IMG/VR virus record: IMGVR_UViG_3300034375_012650
Location: 1 to 38,172 of that record
Strand: one strand, 5' to 3'
DNA length: 38,172 bases
Source of the DNA: a virus
The notes below the pieces were generated by a model. It was not told where the DNA came from. It saw only the letters and a program-made list of their open reading frames with translations, and did not search any database. Positions 1 through 7,479 of this stretch are shown piece by piece (the first letter of the stretch is position 1; each line of letters begins with the position of its first letter). The position numbers and the translations under genes are program-made.

Positions 1-401
1 ATCCTTTGATTTTTTGCCAATGCTGTAGAATCATTTAATAACATATGATGAGCATAACCGTGATATAACTGGTTTCTCATCAATCTTAAATTTTTATCAC
101 CTCTATATGTCCAGGTATTCCACCACCATGAGCTTTTTGAAAAATCTGTGTTTATTTCTTTGTTAAAAATAGGATTATTTTTATTATAAACAACATAATC
201 CACATAATCATAAATTTCTAAATCAACGGGCAAATGTGTTGCATATATAATACAACAATCCTTAAATTTATTTTTTAAAAGTTCTAGCAATTCAATGAGC
301 ATAACTTTTTTAAAAAAATTATTACAATGACCATTCACGACAATGGCACGGTCTGGAAAAGTTTTATTGATTTTTTCAGTTTTTTCAATTATCTGTCTCA
401 T
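1..401 (-). CDS. Hypothetical protein, C-terminus cut by window edge
   Basis: The reading frame starts at the ATG at 401 and stays open to base 1, so about 133 N-terminal residues are visible and the C-terminus lies outside the window. The product has no signal peptide or membrane segment. It contains a hydrophobic strand (AIVVNGHC, about residue 20), a Cys-Cys strand (CCIIYATHLP, about 50-60) and a Trp-rich patch (SSWWWNTWTYRG, about 90-100). The alternating strand and helix pattern would suit a Rossmann or GT-B-like fold. It begins 7 bases after the nucleotidyltransferase gene, so a glycan role is possible. That is inference from context; I do not recognise the family. Confidence 0.75.
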   Translation of the reverse strand, partial: MRQIIEKTEKINKTFPDRAIVVNGHCNNFFKKVMLIELLELLKNKFKDCCIIYATHLPVDLEIYDYVDYVVYNKNNPIFNKEINTDFSKSSWWWNTWTYRGDKNLRLMRNQLYHGYAHHMLLNDSTALAKNQR

Positions 402-407
402 TTCATC

Positions 408-1124
408 CTAATAATATATAAAGTCATATGAAGACCAAGTTTTACATTCTCGTATATAATCATTAGAACTATAAAATATTTTATTTTGTTGTTCTATTAT
501 AATGTCTATTTCAGATACTATCTCCGGCAATAAATCATCAATTAAATCATAGTGTTTATCAGTTATTTTTGAATGGATTGATGGATTTGAAATAAATGCT
601 CCTGAAGTCATAATCATCTCATACTCAGAAGTATAATAAGGTTTAACAATAATTTTGTCAATATTATTTTCATTATTTTCTTGCATCTTTACAATATTTT
701 TATTTCTATTAATTCCTTTCCCTCTATGACAAATCAATGATATTGTGTTATTCTTCTTTTTATGCTTGGAATATACTTCATCTAAATTAAAATCATACAA
801 AACATCTCCATGCAGAAACACAAAAGGTTCGTCATCAAATTTATAGTGCATATTTTTTAACGTTTTTGCAGTTCCAACAATTTTAGGTTCTCTATGTAAA
901 TGTATAGGAATACTTGATTTATATGAATCTAATTTCATCTTTAATTGATTATGTCGATAAGAGGAACTAATAACTATACCTTCGACATTGAACTTGTGCA
1001 ACCAATCCAAATTATGATAAAGAATCGGTTTTCCTTTTATCGGCAACAATGACTTTGGCATCATATCTGAAAAGGGACGTAATTCTGTATTTATTCCAGA
1101 ACAATACATTAATACTTTCATCAT
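408..1124 (-). CDS. Sugar-1-phosphate nucleotidyltransferase-like protein
   Basis: The 238-residue product resembles the NTP_transferase family (RmlA or mannose-1-P guanylyltransferase type), which activates sugar phosphates to NDP-sugars. MPKSLLPIKGKPILYH (about residues 22-37) matches the family's PKxLxPhxxKPhh segment, and FLHGDVLYDF (about 103-112) matches the metal-binding GD motif. The nucleotide-binding loop is abnormal: families usually carry GGxGTRLxP, but here it reads CSGINTELRP, losing the second Gly and the Arg. Two Met codons stand in tandem. The second (1121) is better spaced from AAGGA. The start overlaps the upstream stop as ATGA, so the two genes are translationally coupled. 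Function is probable; activity is uncertain because of the altered loop. Confidence 0.75.
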   Translation of the reverse strand: MMKVLMYCSGINTELRPFSDMMPKSLLPIKGKPILYHNLDWLHKFNVEGIVISSSYRHNQLKMKLDSYKSSIPIHLHREPKIVGTAKTLKNMHYKFDDEPFVFLHGDVLYDFNLDEVYSKHKKKNNTISLICHRGKGINRNKNIVKMQENNENNIDKIIVKPYYTSEYEMIMTSGAFISNPSIHSKITDKHYDLIDDLLPEIVSEIDIIIEQQNKIFYSSNDYIRECKTWSSYDFIYY

Positions 1125-1654
1125 TCTTCCTTTTTCTTCCTAGAAAAACGCCCTTTAGTATCTCTTTTAAGTTTTTCTTGGGGTTGACTAACAAACTCCG
1201 GAAATGCTTTATGACAAAATTCATGAGTTATATTTTTATATTTCTCATGTAATTTTTTATCTTTGCATAGTGATATATCCTCAGCCTCATCAGATCCTAA
1301 AGAATTTAATAATTGTATCCACAAAGTCTCTCTCTTCAATTGTGTAATATTTTCAGGAGATGATCCTTCAACAAATAAATACATCTTTCGTATTTCATAA
1401 TTTAAAGTTGCGCCATCATCACCAGAAGAATTATTGGGAAAATAGTTATTCTTTGGTCTAAATTCACCCTCTTCACCAAAATTTAAATCTGGACTACCTT
1501 CTGGTAATAAAAATTTTACATTTGGATTAAAATTGATATTGATCATTTCTTTTACCGCTATTGTAGCGTTTTCTCTAATATACTGCATTCTAGCATCATC
1601 ATCTTTGAAACTATTTGCAGTTTTTAATATGTCACTAGTTATTCTAGACGGCAT
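1121..1654 (-). CDS. Conserved phage hypothetical protein, highly charged
   Basis: This is a 177-residue acidic protein with a very basic tail (KLKRDTKGRFSRKKKEE). An AGGAG ribosome-binding site lies 5 bases before the ATG. The sequence has the feel of a small family of unknown function found in marine T4-like phages (I think of DUF6433, from memory only). No catalytic motif is visible. It sits between the T4-type RNase H gene and the nucleotidyltransferase, and overlaps the latter by 4 bases. The basic tail could bind nucleic acid, but that is a guess. Confidence 0.8.
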   Translation of the reverse strand: MPSRITSDILKTANSFKDDDARMQYIRENATIAVKEMININFNPNVKFLLPEGSPDLNFGEEGEFRPKNNYFPNNSSGDDGATLNYEIRKMYLFVEGSSPENITQLKRETLWIQLLNSLGSDEAEDISLCKDKKLHEKYKNITHEFCHKAFPEFVSQPQEKLKRDTKGRFSRKKKEE

Positions 1655-1662
1655 TATTACTC

Positions 1663-2529
1663 CTAAAATTCATTTAAATTTTCCATTAAATTTTTAAGAC
1701 GATTTTTAACAAAATAGTTGAAAAGTTTTCCTCGTCCCACATCTTTTTTATTTACATACGTATTGATAATTTCATCATATAGTTTTGTCGGTATTTTAGT
1801 TAAATCTATTAACATTTCATTTCTGCGGTAATTTCTCAACATTTCACCTTCACAGAATTCTTCAGGATCAAGTTCAAGCCAAACACTTAATTTTTTAGAA
1901 GATAATGGTTTTTGACGTTTATTGTCTGACACAAAAGCGTCATCATCTGATAAAAAATTAGGAACCCCATCACTCGTATCTCCACGCATTATATGTTCTT
2001 TGAGAAATTGCTTAGGATTACTTGTTTTGATGAATTTTTTCTTTAAAGGGGAGTATTGCTTAACATTTTCAAATTTTTGAAGTTGCTGAAAATCCTTATC
2101 ACTGGATAAAATTAAAACAGGTTCAGGTTCTTCAAACAGACCATTCATCACTTTGTTTTCACTAGTATATATAGTTAATGCGGAAATGATATCATCTGCC
2201 TCAGCACCATCCAAATGAAGAACCTTGTAAGGAAAGTATTCATCAAGTTCTTCACGAATTAAGTGTAATATTCTAAACAATTCATTCCAATCAAATTCGG
2301 ATTTATCTCTAGTTGTTTTACGACTTGCTTTATAATGTTCAAAATAACCACGGCGCCAATTATTAGATCCATCGCAACAAATAATCAGATCACCATATTC
2401 TTCTTTAAATTTTTGATTATACATTCGAATGGTATTCAATACAAGATGTCGAATAAAATCAACACCCATATCTTTAGGATTAGTCATCACATTTGCGATA
2501 ACAATTTGAGAATAATCAAGAAGTATCAT
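1663..2529 (-). CDS. rnh: T4-type RNase H, 5'-3' exonuclease (FEN family)
   Basis: This protein removes RNA primers and flap ends during phage lagging-strand synthesis. The 288-residue length is close to that of T4 Rnh (305). The acidic metal ligands of the FEN/PIN-like fold are visible: LLDYSQ at the N-terminus, CDGSNNWRRGYF (about 52-63), DGAEADD (about 104-110), SSDKDFQQL (about 145-153) and RGDTSDGVPN (about 183-192). The last is the helix-hairpin-helix DNA-binding region, here followed by FLSDDDAF as in T4. The start has an AGGT ribosome-binding site. T4 relatives use this enzyme with the gp32 and gp59 replication machinery, which lies outside this window. Confidence 0.95.
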   Translation of the reverse strand: MILLDYSQIVIANVMTNPKDMGVDFIRHLVLNTIRMYNQKFKEEYGDLIICCDGSNNWRRGYFEHYKASRKTTRDKSEFDWNELFRILHLIREELDEYFPYKVLHLDGAEADDIISALTIYTSENKVMNGLFEEPEPVLILSSDKDFQQLQKFENVKQYSPLKKKFIKTSNPKQFLKEHIMRGDTSDGVPNFLSDDDAFVSDNKRQKPLSSKKLSVWLELDPEEFCEGEMLRNYRRNEMLIDLTKIPTKLYDEIINTYVNKKDVGRGKLFNYFVKNRLKNLMENLNEF

Positions 2530-2535
2530 AATATT

Positions 2536-3141
2536 TTACCTGTATGTTAATCTTTCAACAGAACCGATTCCCTGCAGATCCACATTGAAAGAAAAAGAGA
2601 TTCGTTTAATTTTTGAATTAGTGGGAATATAAAATTCATCAACTCCATGAAAAAAATAAGATCTAAAAATCAGTAAATCACCAGATTTAACAAAAATTCG
2701 ATCTTTATTTTTATAATAAGGTTTTAAATCTTCTCTTATTACGTCTAGGATTGTTCCAACAGCAGGTTCGGTATCATAAAAACAAATAGAATCATTTTTA
2801 ATTGTCTCATAATAATAAACCCCAGAATATATACTATTCGGATGAGAATGTATATTATGAAAATTAATATCCTTATCTAAAACATTAATCCAATTTAAAG
2901 GTATCGAATACGATTCATATCTCACCTTTTCACTTAGCAAAGTGAATTTTATACTATCATTCAAAAAATTTTGAAAATCTTCAGGATAGGATTCAAAATC
3001 AATTATTTTTTGATACTTAGATTTAGGATTATAAGTATTTTTCTTTTCAGAAAGAATATTGAAAACCAACTTTTCTAGTGAACTATTTTCATCATACTCA
3101 AATTTAAAAATTTCTTTTGGTAGAATTTTTATAGTTTTCAT
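2536..3141 (-). CDS. 2OG-Fe(II) oxygenase-like protein
   Basis: The 201-residue product fits the putative 2-oxoglutarate/Fe(II) oxygenases common in marine T4-like phages (TIGR02466 type). It carries an HNIHSHPNSIYSGVYYYE segment (about 96-113), in which HSHP plus a following hydrophobic strand is the usual signature. A C-terminal FFHGVDEF (about 163-170) supplies the distal His, and RISFSFNVD (about 183-191) the Arg/Ser that bind 2-oxoglutarate. These families hydroxylate proteins or small molecules; the phage substrate is unknown. The gene overlaps the upstream stop as ATGA and precedes rnh by 6 bases. Confidence 0.82.
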   Translation of the reverse strand: MKTIKILPKEIFKFEYDENSSLEKLVFNILSEKKNTYNPKSKYQKIIDFESYPEDFQNFLNDSIKFTLLSEKVRYESYSIPLNWINVLDKDINFHNIHSHPNSIYSGVYYYETIKNDSICFYDTEPAVGTILDVIREDLKPYYKNKDRIFVKSGDLLIFRSYFFHGVDEFYIPTNSKIKRISFSFNVDLQGIGSVERLTYR

Positions 3142-4319
3142 TTAAAAACACGTAACAGTATAGTTTCATTATTAATTCTTCCAGTTAATGTTTGTTCTTT
3201 AGATTTAATAGATTCGAAAAATTTGCGTGTAGAAACTTTTGGACCTTTCAGTATCAAATTCAAAACATCTTCAGGTTTTCTTATTGTTTTTTGAACAGAT
3301 TTTTCTTTATCAAATCCTTGAATACTACTTCCTTTAACAGTTAGCCCATCGGATTGCAATGAAGTATAAATTCCTAATTTTCTGTATTTGACATTGAAAA
3401 CCCAAAGTACAGAAGCTCCAATGATTTGAGTTGAATCAATAGATTTTATCTTATATTCAGAATCTTCAATTTTACAATTTAATTTAGAAACTATTTTATC
3501 CACAGTAATAGGTTTTTTCTTTCTCGGTTTTCTCTGTTTATTTTGATTTGAAGAATATCTATCACAATCTCCAATCAAAGTATTCAGAAAATCCAAATAT
3601 TTTTTACGTTGACTTTTTTTAAGATGACTATATGCTTCTCTCAGATCATCATCCACTTCAATATTGGAAATTTCTTCGAATAAAGGCTTAAATTCCTCAC
3701 CTATTTTTTTCGCTATAAGTCCTTTAACATTTTTTTGCTTCAACCATTCATAAACATTTAAATTTGTTTTAAAACCATTATCATAGAAATCATCTAACTC
3801 ACCTTCAAGTTCACCGCACAAATTACTGACTTGAGACTTGATATGTTCTTGAATTGACTTATTGTCAACATCTGATGGTTCATTCTGAACATTAGCAGAA
3901 ACAGAAGAAAAACTAATAGCTCTAGTTTTTATACAATAATCTATTACAAGATTCATTCTAATAGTATAATTTTCAGGAATAATTTTTTTATAACCTCTAT
4001 TATACAATCTAGAAACAAATCCTGCAAATTTTAAATTTATAATATTTCCATTTTCAATTTCAAGTCCTGATTTATGCCAAGATAGAGATTTTACCTTAGC
4101 GATATTTTCTTTAGTATAACCAGAATTTTGCATATATTCAAGCAACCATTTTTTTGATTGTGAAGAATCACAAAAATCAGAGTACCATTTCATACATTCC
4201 GTAATATCTTTTAACGTAGATTTTTCATCTAAAACTGGTTCATTTTTTTTACGGTTTGAGGATACTGACTCTCTAATAGCCTTACTATTTTTTCTCACCA
4301 TCTTACTTTTCACTATCAT
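3138..4319 (-). CDS. Conserved hypothetical protein, Lys-rich, 393 aa
   Basis: This is a long basic protein with a low-complexity basic linker (KQRKPRKKKPITVDK, about 266-280) dividing two parts. The C-terminal part (about 280-393) looks globular. It ends in a patterned stretch (STRKFFESIKSKEQ then TGRINNETILLRVF) that I associate with conserved hypothetical proteins of marine T4-like phages. No enzyme motif is visible. The start at 4319 overlaps the end of the GT4 gene by 17 bases. A second Met at residue 7 (4301) would remove the overlap. Function unknown; a virion or DNA-associated role is only a guess from the charge. Confidence 0.85.
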   Translation of the reverse strand: MIVKSKMVRKNSKAIRESVSSNRKKNEPVLDEKSTLKDITECMKWYSDFCDSSQSKKWLLEYMQNSGYTKENIAKVKSLSWHKSGLEIENGNIINLKFAGFVSRLYNRGYKKIIPENYTIRMNLVIDYCIKTRAISFSSVSANVQNEPSDVDNKSIQEHIKSQVSNLCGELEGELDDFYDNGFKTNLNVYEWLKQKNVKGLIAKKIGEEFKPLFEEISNIEVDDDLREAYSHLKKSQRKKYLDFLNTLIGDCDRYSSNQNKQRKPRKKKPITVDKIVSKLNCKIEDSEYKIKSIDSTQIIGASVLWVFNVKYRKLGIYTSLQSDGLTVKGSSIQGFDKEKSVQKTIRKPEDVLNLILKGPKVSTRKFFESIKSKEQTLTGRINNETILLRVFK

Positions 4320-5280
4320 GGTCCATCTCGTAAATCAAATTATCTAAAAATTCAATCCATTGATTGATTCTTTTATCCCAACAAAAGTTATTATGACTGT
4401 ATTCCACCTGAATGTCAAGATTTTTTTTCATAGCATCTGAACCATAATCATCCATGACATTCTCTAAATTATCTGCAAATGCTTCGGCATGTTCAACTTT
4501 ATTCTCATTATACTGATTCATATAAGCAAATTCGCCACAAGTTTCAGGCAACGCCCCCCAATTAGATGTGACAACAGCACAACCTGCGCTCATTGCTTCC
4601 ATAGCAACCCGACAAGACGTTTCTTGCCAAGTTGAAGGATATGCCAATATATGTGCTTTCTTATACGCTTCACGTACAACACTATAAGGTTGTGATCCCC
4701 AATAAGTGATATTTGGATGTTCATTGCATATTTCAAAAAGTTTCTCAAAAGGTTTATCATTCTCAGGCCAACCGTATAGTTTAAAACTTGAATATACATC
4801 TAAATGCCAATCGTCACGTTCTAACATTGTCAAAGCATATAACAAAACATCTAATCCTCTTTGAGGTGTTGATGCATATATCAAATTTAATTTATCTGTT
4901 TTTTCCTTTTCATGTTTTTCTATTGGATCTATAGCATTTTTAATAACAACACTCTTTGAGTATGGAATTTTTAAATAAGTATTAAATTGTTCCATTTGCC
5001 AATGGCTAACAAAAATAAGTTTTTCAAAAATGTCTAATGATTTCGAATCTTTCAATAAGGAGTGTGCAGGATCTAGTGCAAGATCATGTAACCAATACAA
5101 TTTTGGTTTATCTTCATCTATTTTCATAACTCTTGACACTATTATCTGGAAAGCATCTTTATATTTCTGAGGTAATCTTCGAAAAAGTTCCATTGTAACA
5201 AGTTCGGTGCCGCCTAGAGAATTTTCAGCAGGATTACCTTCTTCATGTTGAGGAATTTTCACATCTAAATCTTTTATCAT
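4303..5280 (-). CDS. GT4-family glycosyltransferase
   Basis: This retaining GT-B glycosyltransferase transfers sugar from an NDP-sugar to an acceptor. Seen in the sequence: an N-terminal NSLGGTELVTMELFRRLP segment (the Gly-rich acceptor loop), LIFVSHWQ and VIKNAID (typical of the inter-domain region), YASTPQRGLD, and the C-terminal signature AYPSTWQETSCRVAMEAMSAG with the E-x7-E donor-binding pair. I chose the ATG at 5280 because AAGGA stands 9 bases upstream and it clears the preceding stop at 5285. An extension to 5313 would overlap that gene. It is probably part of the phage glycan or surface-modification set with the genes at 408 and 11099-15755. Confidence 0.92.
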   Translation of the reverse strand: MIKDLDVKIPQHEEGNPAENSLGGTELVTMELFRRLPQKYKDAFQIIVSRVMKIDEDKPKLYWLHDLALDPAHSLLKDSKSLDIFEKLIFVSHWQMEQFNTYLKIPYSKSVVIKNAIDPIEKHEKEKTDKLNLIYASTPQRGLDVLLYALTMLERDDWHLDVYSSFKLYGWPENDKPFEKLFEICNEHPNITYWGSQPYSVVREAYKKAHILAYPSTWQETSCRVAMEAMSAGCAVVTSNWGALPETCGEFAYMNQYNENKVEHAEAFADNLENVMDDYGSDAMKKNLDIQVEYSHNNFCWDKRINQWIEFLDNLIYEMDHDSEK

Positions 5281-5284
5281 TATG

Positions 5285-5824
5285 TTATTCCTTGTAAAAA
5301 ATGTGTTTGTCAATTGACACTGTTTTTGCGTAAACTTTTGACCAATATGGTCTTTTTATATAATTCGTATGATAATGTGTTGAGCCATCAGTTATATCTG
5401 GAATTTTTTCACGATTTACATAAAACCATTTTGCTAATTTTTGAGTTTCCTTCCAAACAGGACCATTAAAAGGAATGTCTGGTTTACCATCACAATACCA
5501 ACTAAATTGGCAACGATTTAAAATTGGGTTGTTGTGAAAATCTTTTCTAGAATCGTGAACAACATCACAAATGGTATTAGGGAAATTCTTGGATAGTGTT
5601 CTATTATATGTTACTAATGCAACAGCAAGTTTACCGGCAGTTGATTCCACCGCAGCCTCAAAATATATATTTTTTGCCAGACAATGAATTTCATCCTTCT
5701 CATTAACTGAGAATGATTGCATTTTCTTTTTTTGAGGTTTTTCTACCACTACAATATTTGCAGTCCCTACTGATTCTAGAAATGAAAAAATAAAAACAAT
5801 TACTAAGAAAAAAATTTTTCTCAT
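5285..5824 (-). CDS. Secreted cell-wall hydrolase, SleB/Hydrolase_2 family
   Basis: This is a likely peptidoglycan hydrolase (endolysin-type). The ATG at 5824 has GGAG 7 bases upstream and yields a clear signal sequence (MRKIFFLVIVFIFSFLESVGTA). An upstream in-frame Met at 5893 would bury this and overlap the preceding gene. The mature part contains CLAKNIYFEAAVESTAGKLA (about residues 48-67), in which the Glu of YFEA is the family's catalytic acid, then VTYNR. It ends with HYHTNYIKRPYW, typical of SleB-like lytic transglycosylases. A NATAAATA late promoter lies 56 bases before the start. The signal peptide suggests export without a classical holin, or action from the periplasm. Confidence 0.92.
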   Translation of the reverse strand: MRKIFFLVIVFIFSFLESVGTANIVVVEKPQKKKMQSFSVNEKDEIHCLAKNIYFEAAVESTAGKLAVALVTYNRTLSKNFPNTICDVVHDSRKDFHNNPILNRCQFSWYCDGKPDIPFNGPVWKETQKLAKWFYVNREKIPDITDGSTHYHTNYIKRPYWSKVYAKTVSIDKHIFYKE

Positions 5825-5879
5825 GTAATTCTCCGATATATATAAAAATTTATTTTTTATCACTAAAAAATTATTATTA

Positions 5880-5887
5880 TATTTATG
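5880..5887 (-). promoter_or_regulatory. T4-type late promoter (CATAAATA)
   Basis: Reading on the minus strand gives CATAAATA, matching the TATAAATA/NATAAATA late element recognised by the gp55-type sigma. It lies 56 bases upstream of the lysin start at 5824 and overlaps the last codons of the preceding gene. Late expression suits a lysis protein. Confidence 0.6.
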
Positions 5888-6245
5888 CGACATTTTTAAC
5901 TAAAGAATTTAGTTCATTGCTCTTGTTCTTCACCCAAGTATGAAAAGATTCAATACTCTTTAAATTAACCTTTTTATTAAATTCATTCAAAGGAGAAGAT
6001 GTCCAAGTAATCATAATTGCTCTAGAAGAAAATATTCTCACATCTCCGTTTATTTTATCAACTGTTCTAAAACTAAAGCCGCAGTAATTGGCACCAAATT
6101 TTGTTTTCGCCTTGTAAAAACCTAAACCTACGGTATCATTTAAACCGTAGGCATAAATTAGATCAAATAAATGATCTCTTTTCATTGATGATGTTAAATT
6201 GAAACCTTGCAAATCACAACATGCTTGAAAAACATTTTTCATCAT
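5883..6245 (-). CDS. Hypothetical protein, 120 aa
   Basis: The family is not recognised. The product is basic, with a central beta-rich segment (GLGFYKAKTKFGANYCGFSF, about 38-57) and a C-terminal helix (about 95-120). Tandem Met codons open the frame and no convincing Shine-Dalgarno is seen. It stands between a small acidic helical protein and the lysin gene. Confidence 0.7.
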   Translation of the reverse strand: MMKNVFQACCDLQGFNLTSSMKRDHLFDLIYAYGLNDTVGLGFYKAKTKFGANYCGFSFRTVDKINGDVRIFSSRAIMITWTSSPLNEFNKKVNLKSIESFHTWVKNKSNELNSLVKNVA

Positions 6246-6268
6246 AAAACCATTATAAAATATTAAAA

Positions 6269-6520
6269 TTAGGTGGGTGATTTTTGATTCTTCTCGTTCT
6301 TCTCAATTTCTAAAACTTGACATTGTGCTATCGACCATTCGATATCTTCTAGACATACATCTAACTGAATCAGAGATTTTCTAACCGATAATAAGTTTTT
6401 TATCAATTCATTTCTTGCAGGAGATTTAGGCAAATTTGCTATCATCTCTTTTGCCATACGAATTAGTATGGGTCCTTGCTCTAACATTTCTACTACATCT
6501 TTAATTTCCTTCTTCGTCAT
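6269..6520 (-). CDS. Hypothetical small helical protein, 83 aa
   Basis: AGGA stands 7 bases before the ATG. The product is almost entirely amphipathic helix with heptad-like Leu/Ile spacing (about residues 5-70), so a coiled coil or helical bundle is likely. It overlaps the upstream membrane-protein gene by 20 bases, suggesting coupled translation. No family recognised. Confidence 0.75.
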   Translation of the reverse strand: MTKKEIKDVVEMLEQGPILIRMAKEMIANLPKSPARNELIKNLLSVRKSLIQLDVCLEDIEWSIAQCQVLEIEKNEKNQKSPT

Positions 6521-6686
6521 ATTGTTTCCTATTATGATTTCTTAGATCTTGATGAATATTATTCAAAGTTTCATCCGATAAATAACTCAAAAAAGTAGAT
6601 TCTCTTATATTTGAAAAAATTTTTTGCACTAAAAACCCCAACATAAATGCGATTATTTGTGCCATTATTGCGTATTCTTGAATCAT
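6501..6686 (-). CDS. Small membrane protein, 61 aa
   Basis: There is one predicted N-terminal membrane segment (IMAQIIAFMLGFLVQKIF, about 7-24) followed by a soluble charged tail. GAGG stands 6 bases before the ATG, and a CATAAATA late element lies 29 bases upstream. Location near the lysin and late control make a lysis-accessory (holin or spanin-like) role conceivable, but no motif proves it. Confidence 0.7.
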   Translation of the reverse strand: MIQEYAIMAQIIAFMLGFLVQKIFSNIRESTFLSYLSDETLNNIHQDLRNHNRKQYDEEGN

Positions 6687-6714
6687 TGTTGCCTCATGTG
6701 AGTTATGTTAGGAA

Positions 6715-6722
6715 TATTTATG
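6715..6722 (-). promoter_or_regulatory. T4-type late promoter (CATAAATA)
   Basis: The minus-strand CATAAATA octamer is 29 bases upstream of the small membrane-protein start at 6686, between it and the end of tRNA-Ile. It probably drives the late genes 6686-5285. Confidence 0.55.
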
Positions 6723-6943
6723 ATTTGATGAGAAGTGGTGGACCCTCTCGGACTTGAACCGAGAACCTGCCGATTATGCATACCACTATAACTTTCGTTA
6801 CCGATTTCTCGTTTGTGGTCTGGACTTTATCTTCACTTTACGTGAGTGCCGTCAAGTCTCTACACCTTCTGAAAGAATCAGCTTGGCTCGGTATTAGCAT
6901 ATGTTAAAACACTTAGCCTTCACCGAATTTGACACTTTCTACC

Positions 6944-7040
6944 AAAAAACTAAATATATTATGAACATAATCATTTAACTATTTAGCAACCAAAAAAACT
7001 AAATATATTATGAACATAATCATTTAACTATTTAGCAACC
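6944..7040 (-). repeat. Tandem 48-bp direct repeat duplicating intron guide plus P2
   Basis: Two identical 48-base units (6944-6991 and 6993-7040) are separated by one A. Read on the intron strand, each begins with the guide GGTTG and contains CTAAATA...TATTTAG with an inner ATTATG/CATAAT hairpin (P2). Each ends in a T-run. Both the internal guide sequence and P2 are therefore duplicated. Confidence 0.95.
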
Positions 7041-7057
7041 CATTTTAAAGTTACCAT

Positions 7058-7426
7058 ATGAAAAAATGCATTGTCTGTAATTTAGAACTTACTGGAAAAC
7101 AAACTAAATTTTGTTCAAATAAGTGTAAACACAAAACGCAAAATAACAAACATCAAAATTATATAGCACAGCAAAAAAGAGGAAGAGATAGAAAACTCGA
7201 ACTTATTAAAATGTTTGGTTCAAAATGTACAATATGTGGATACAATAAAAATTATACTGCTTTATGTTTCCACCATCAAGAACCAGACAAAAAAGATTTC
7301 CAATTAGACCTTAGAAAATTATCTAATTCTAAATGGGAAAAAATTCTTGAAGAAGTTAATAAGTGTGTTTTACTCTGTCATAATTGCCATTCAGAACTTC
7401 ATCATCCAGATGCCGTTCTCACTTAG
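7058..7426 (+). CDS. HNH homing endonuclease, antisense within the group I intron
   Basis: The 122-residue protein has an N-terminal zinc knuckle (C4, C7, C19, C23) followed by a basic linker. A ββα-metal HNH domain follows: CTIC at 57-60, CFHH at 70-73, CVLLCHNCHSELHH at 103-116. The two CxxC pairs bind structural zinc, and the HH and His-rich end form the nuclease centre. It is the only convincing plus-strand gene here and is opposite to its tRNA and intron. It therefore needs its own transcript. No strong Shine-Dalgarno or promoter is visible (AAAG stands 7 bases before the ATG). The frame fills the P1 loop exactly between the arms AAAGTTACC and GGTAACTTT. It is likely the mobility factor of the intron. 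Confidence 0.9.
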   Translation: MKKCIVCNLELTGKQTKFCSNKCKHKTQNNKHQNYIAQQKRGRDRKLELIKMFGSKCTICGYNKNYTALCFHHQEPDKKDFQLDLRKLSNSKWEKILEEVNKCVLLCHNCHSELHHPDAVLT

Positions 7427-7479
7427 GTAACTTTATGTTAAGTCGGATGCTCTAACCTATTGAGCTAAGGGTCCTCAAA

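Larger units (their letters stand above)
6779..7440 (-). ncRNA. Group I intron (IC3-like) in tRNA-Ile anticodon loop
   Basis: The 662-base intron has a 3' core (about 6785-6945) that reads almost like the Azoarcus tRNA-Ile intron. Shared blocks include GTGTCAAATTCGG (P3/P4), ACCGAGCCAAGC (P5-P6), AAGGTGTAGAGACTTGACGG (J6/7, P7, P3') and AAAGTCCAGA (P7'). P9 is ACCAC/GTGGT enclosing two GAAA-tetraloop hairpins. The terminal base is G. P1 pairs exon CGACU with guide GGUUG (7036-7040), giving U.G at the splice site. AUG just before the guide can pair with 3'-exon CAU as P10. The L1 loop is closed by AAAGTTACC/GGTAACTTT and carries the HNH gene in antisense. Boundaries follow from these pairings and from restoring a 7-base anticodon loop. 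Confidence 0.92.
6736..7474 (-). tRNA. tRNA-Ile(CAU), split by a group I intron
   Basis: The 5' exon (7474-7441) and 3' exon (6778-6736) join into a 77-base tRNA. It has a perfect 7-bp acceptor stem (GGACCCT/AGGGTCC), discriminator A and encoded CCA. The D arm is GCTC...GAGC and the T arm CTCGG-TTCAAGT-CCGAG. The spliced anticodon loop is CTCATAA, giving anticodon CAU. The mature sequence closely resembles E. coli tRNA-Ile2 (ileX: the same TTAGCTCA, GACTCATAATCG and GGTTCAAGTCC blocks). It is therefore the minor Ile tRNA whose C34 becomes lysidine to read AUA, rather than Met. The break is between U33 and C34. One C-U mismatch closes the top of the anticodon stem. Reading AUA would suit this AT-rich genome. 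Confidence 0.93.

Noticed and set aside
1049-1252. Plus-strand frame of 67 codons
   Set aside because: Lies opposite two overlapping well-supported minus-strand genes and codes for a low-complexity Phe/Leu-rich product.
6944-7040. Could the repeated 48-base unit be a CRISPR array?
   Set aside because: Only two units, no spacers, and each unit is explained as intron guide plus P2.
6736-7474. tRNA-Met as identity of the split CAU tRNA
   Set aside because: The body matches tRNA-Ile2 (TTAGCTCA, GACTCATAATCG, GGTTCAAGTCC) more closely than elongator or initiator Met tRNA.
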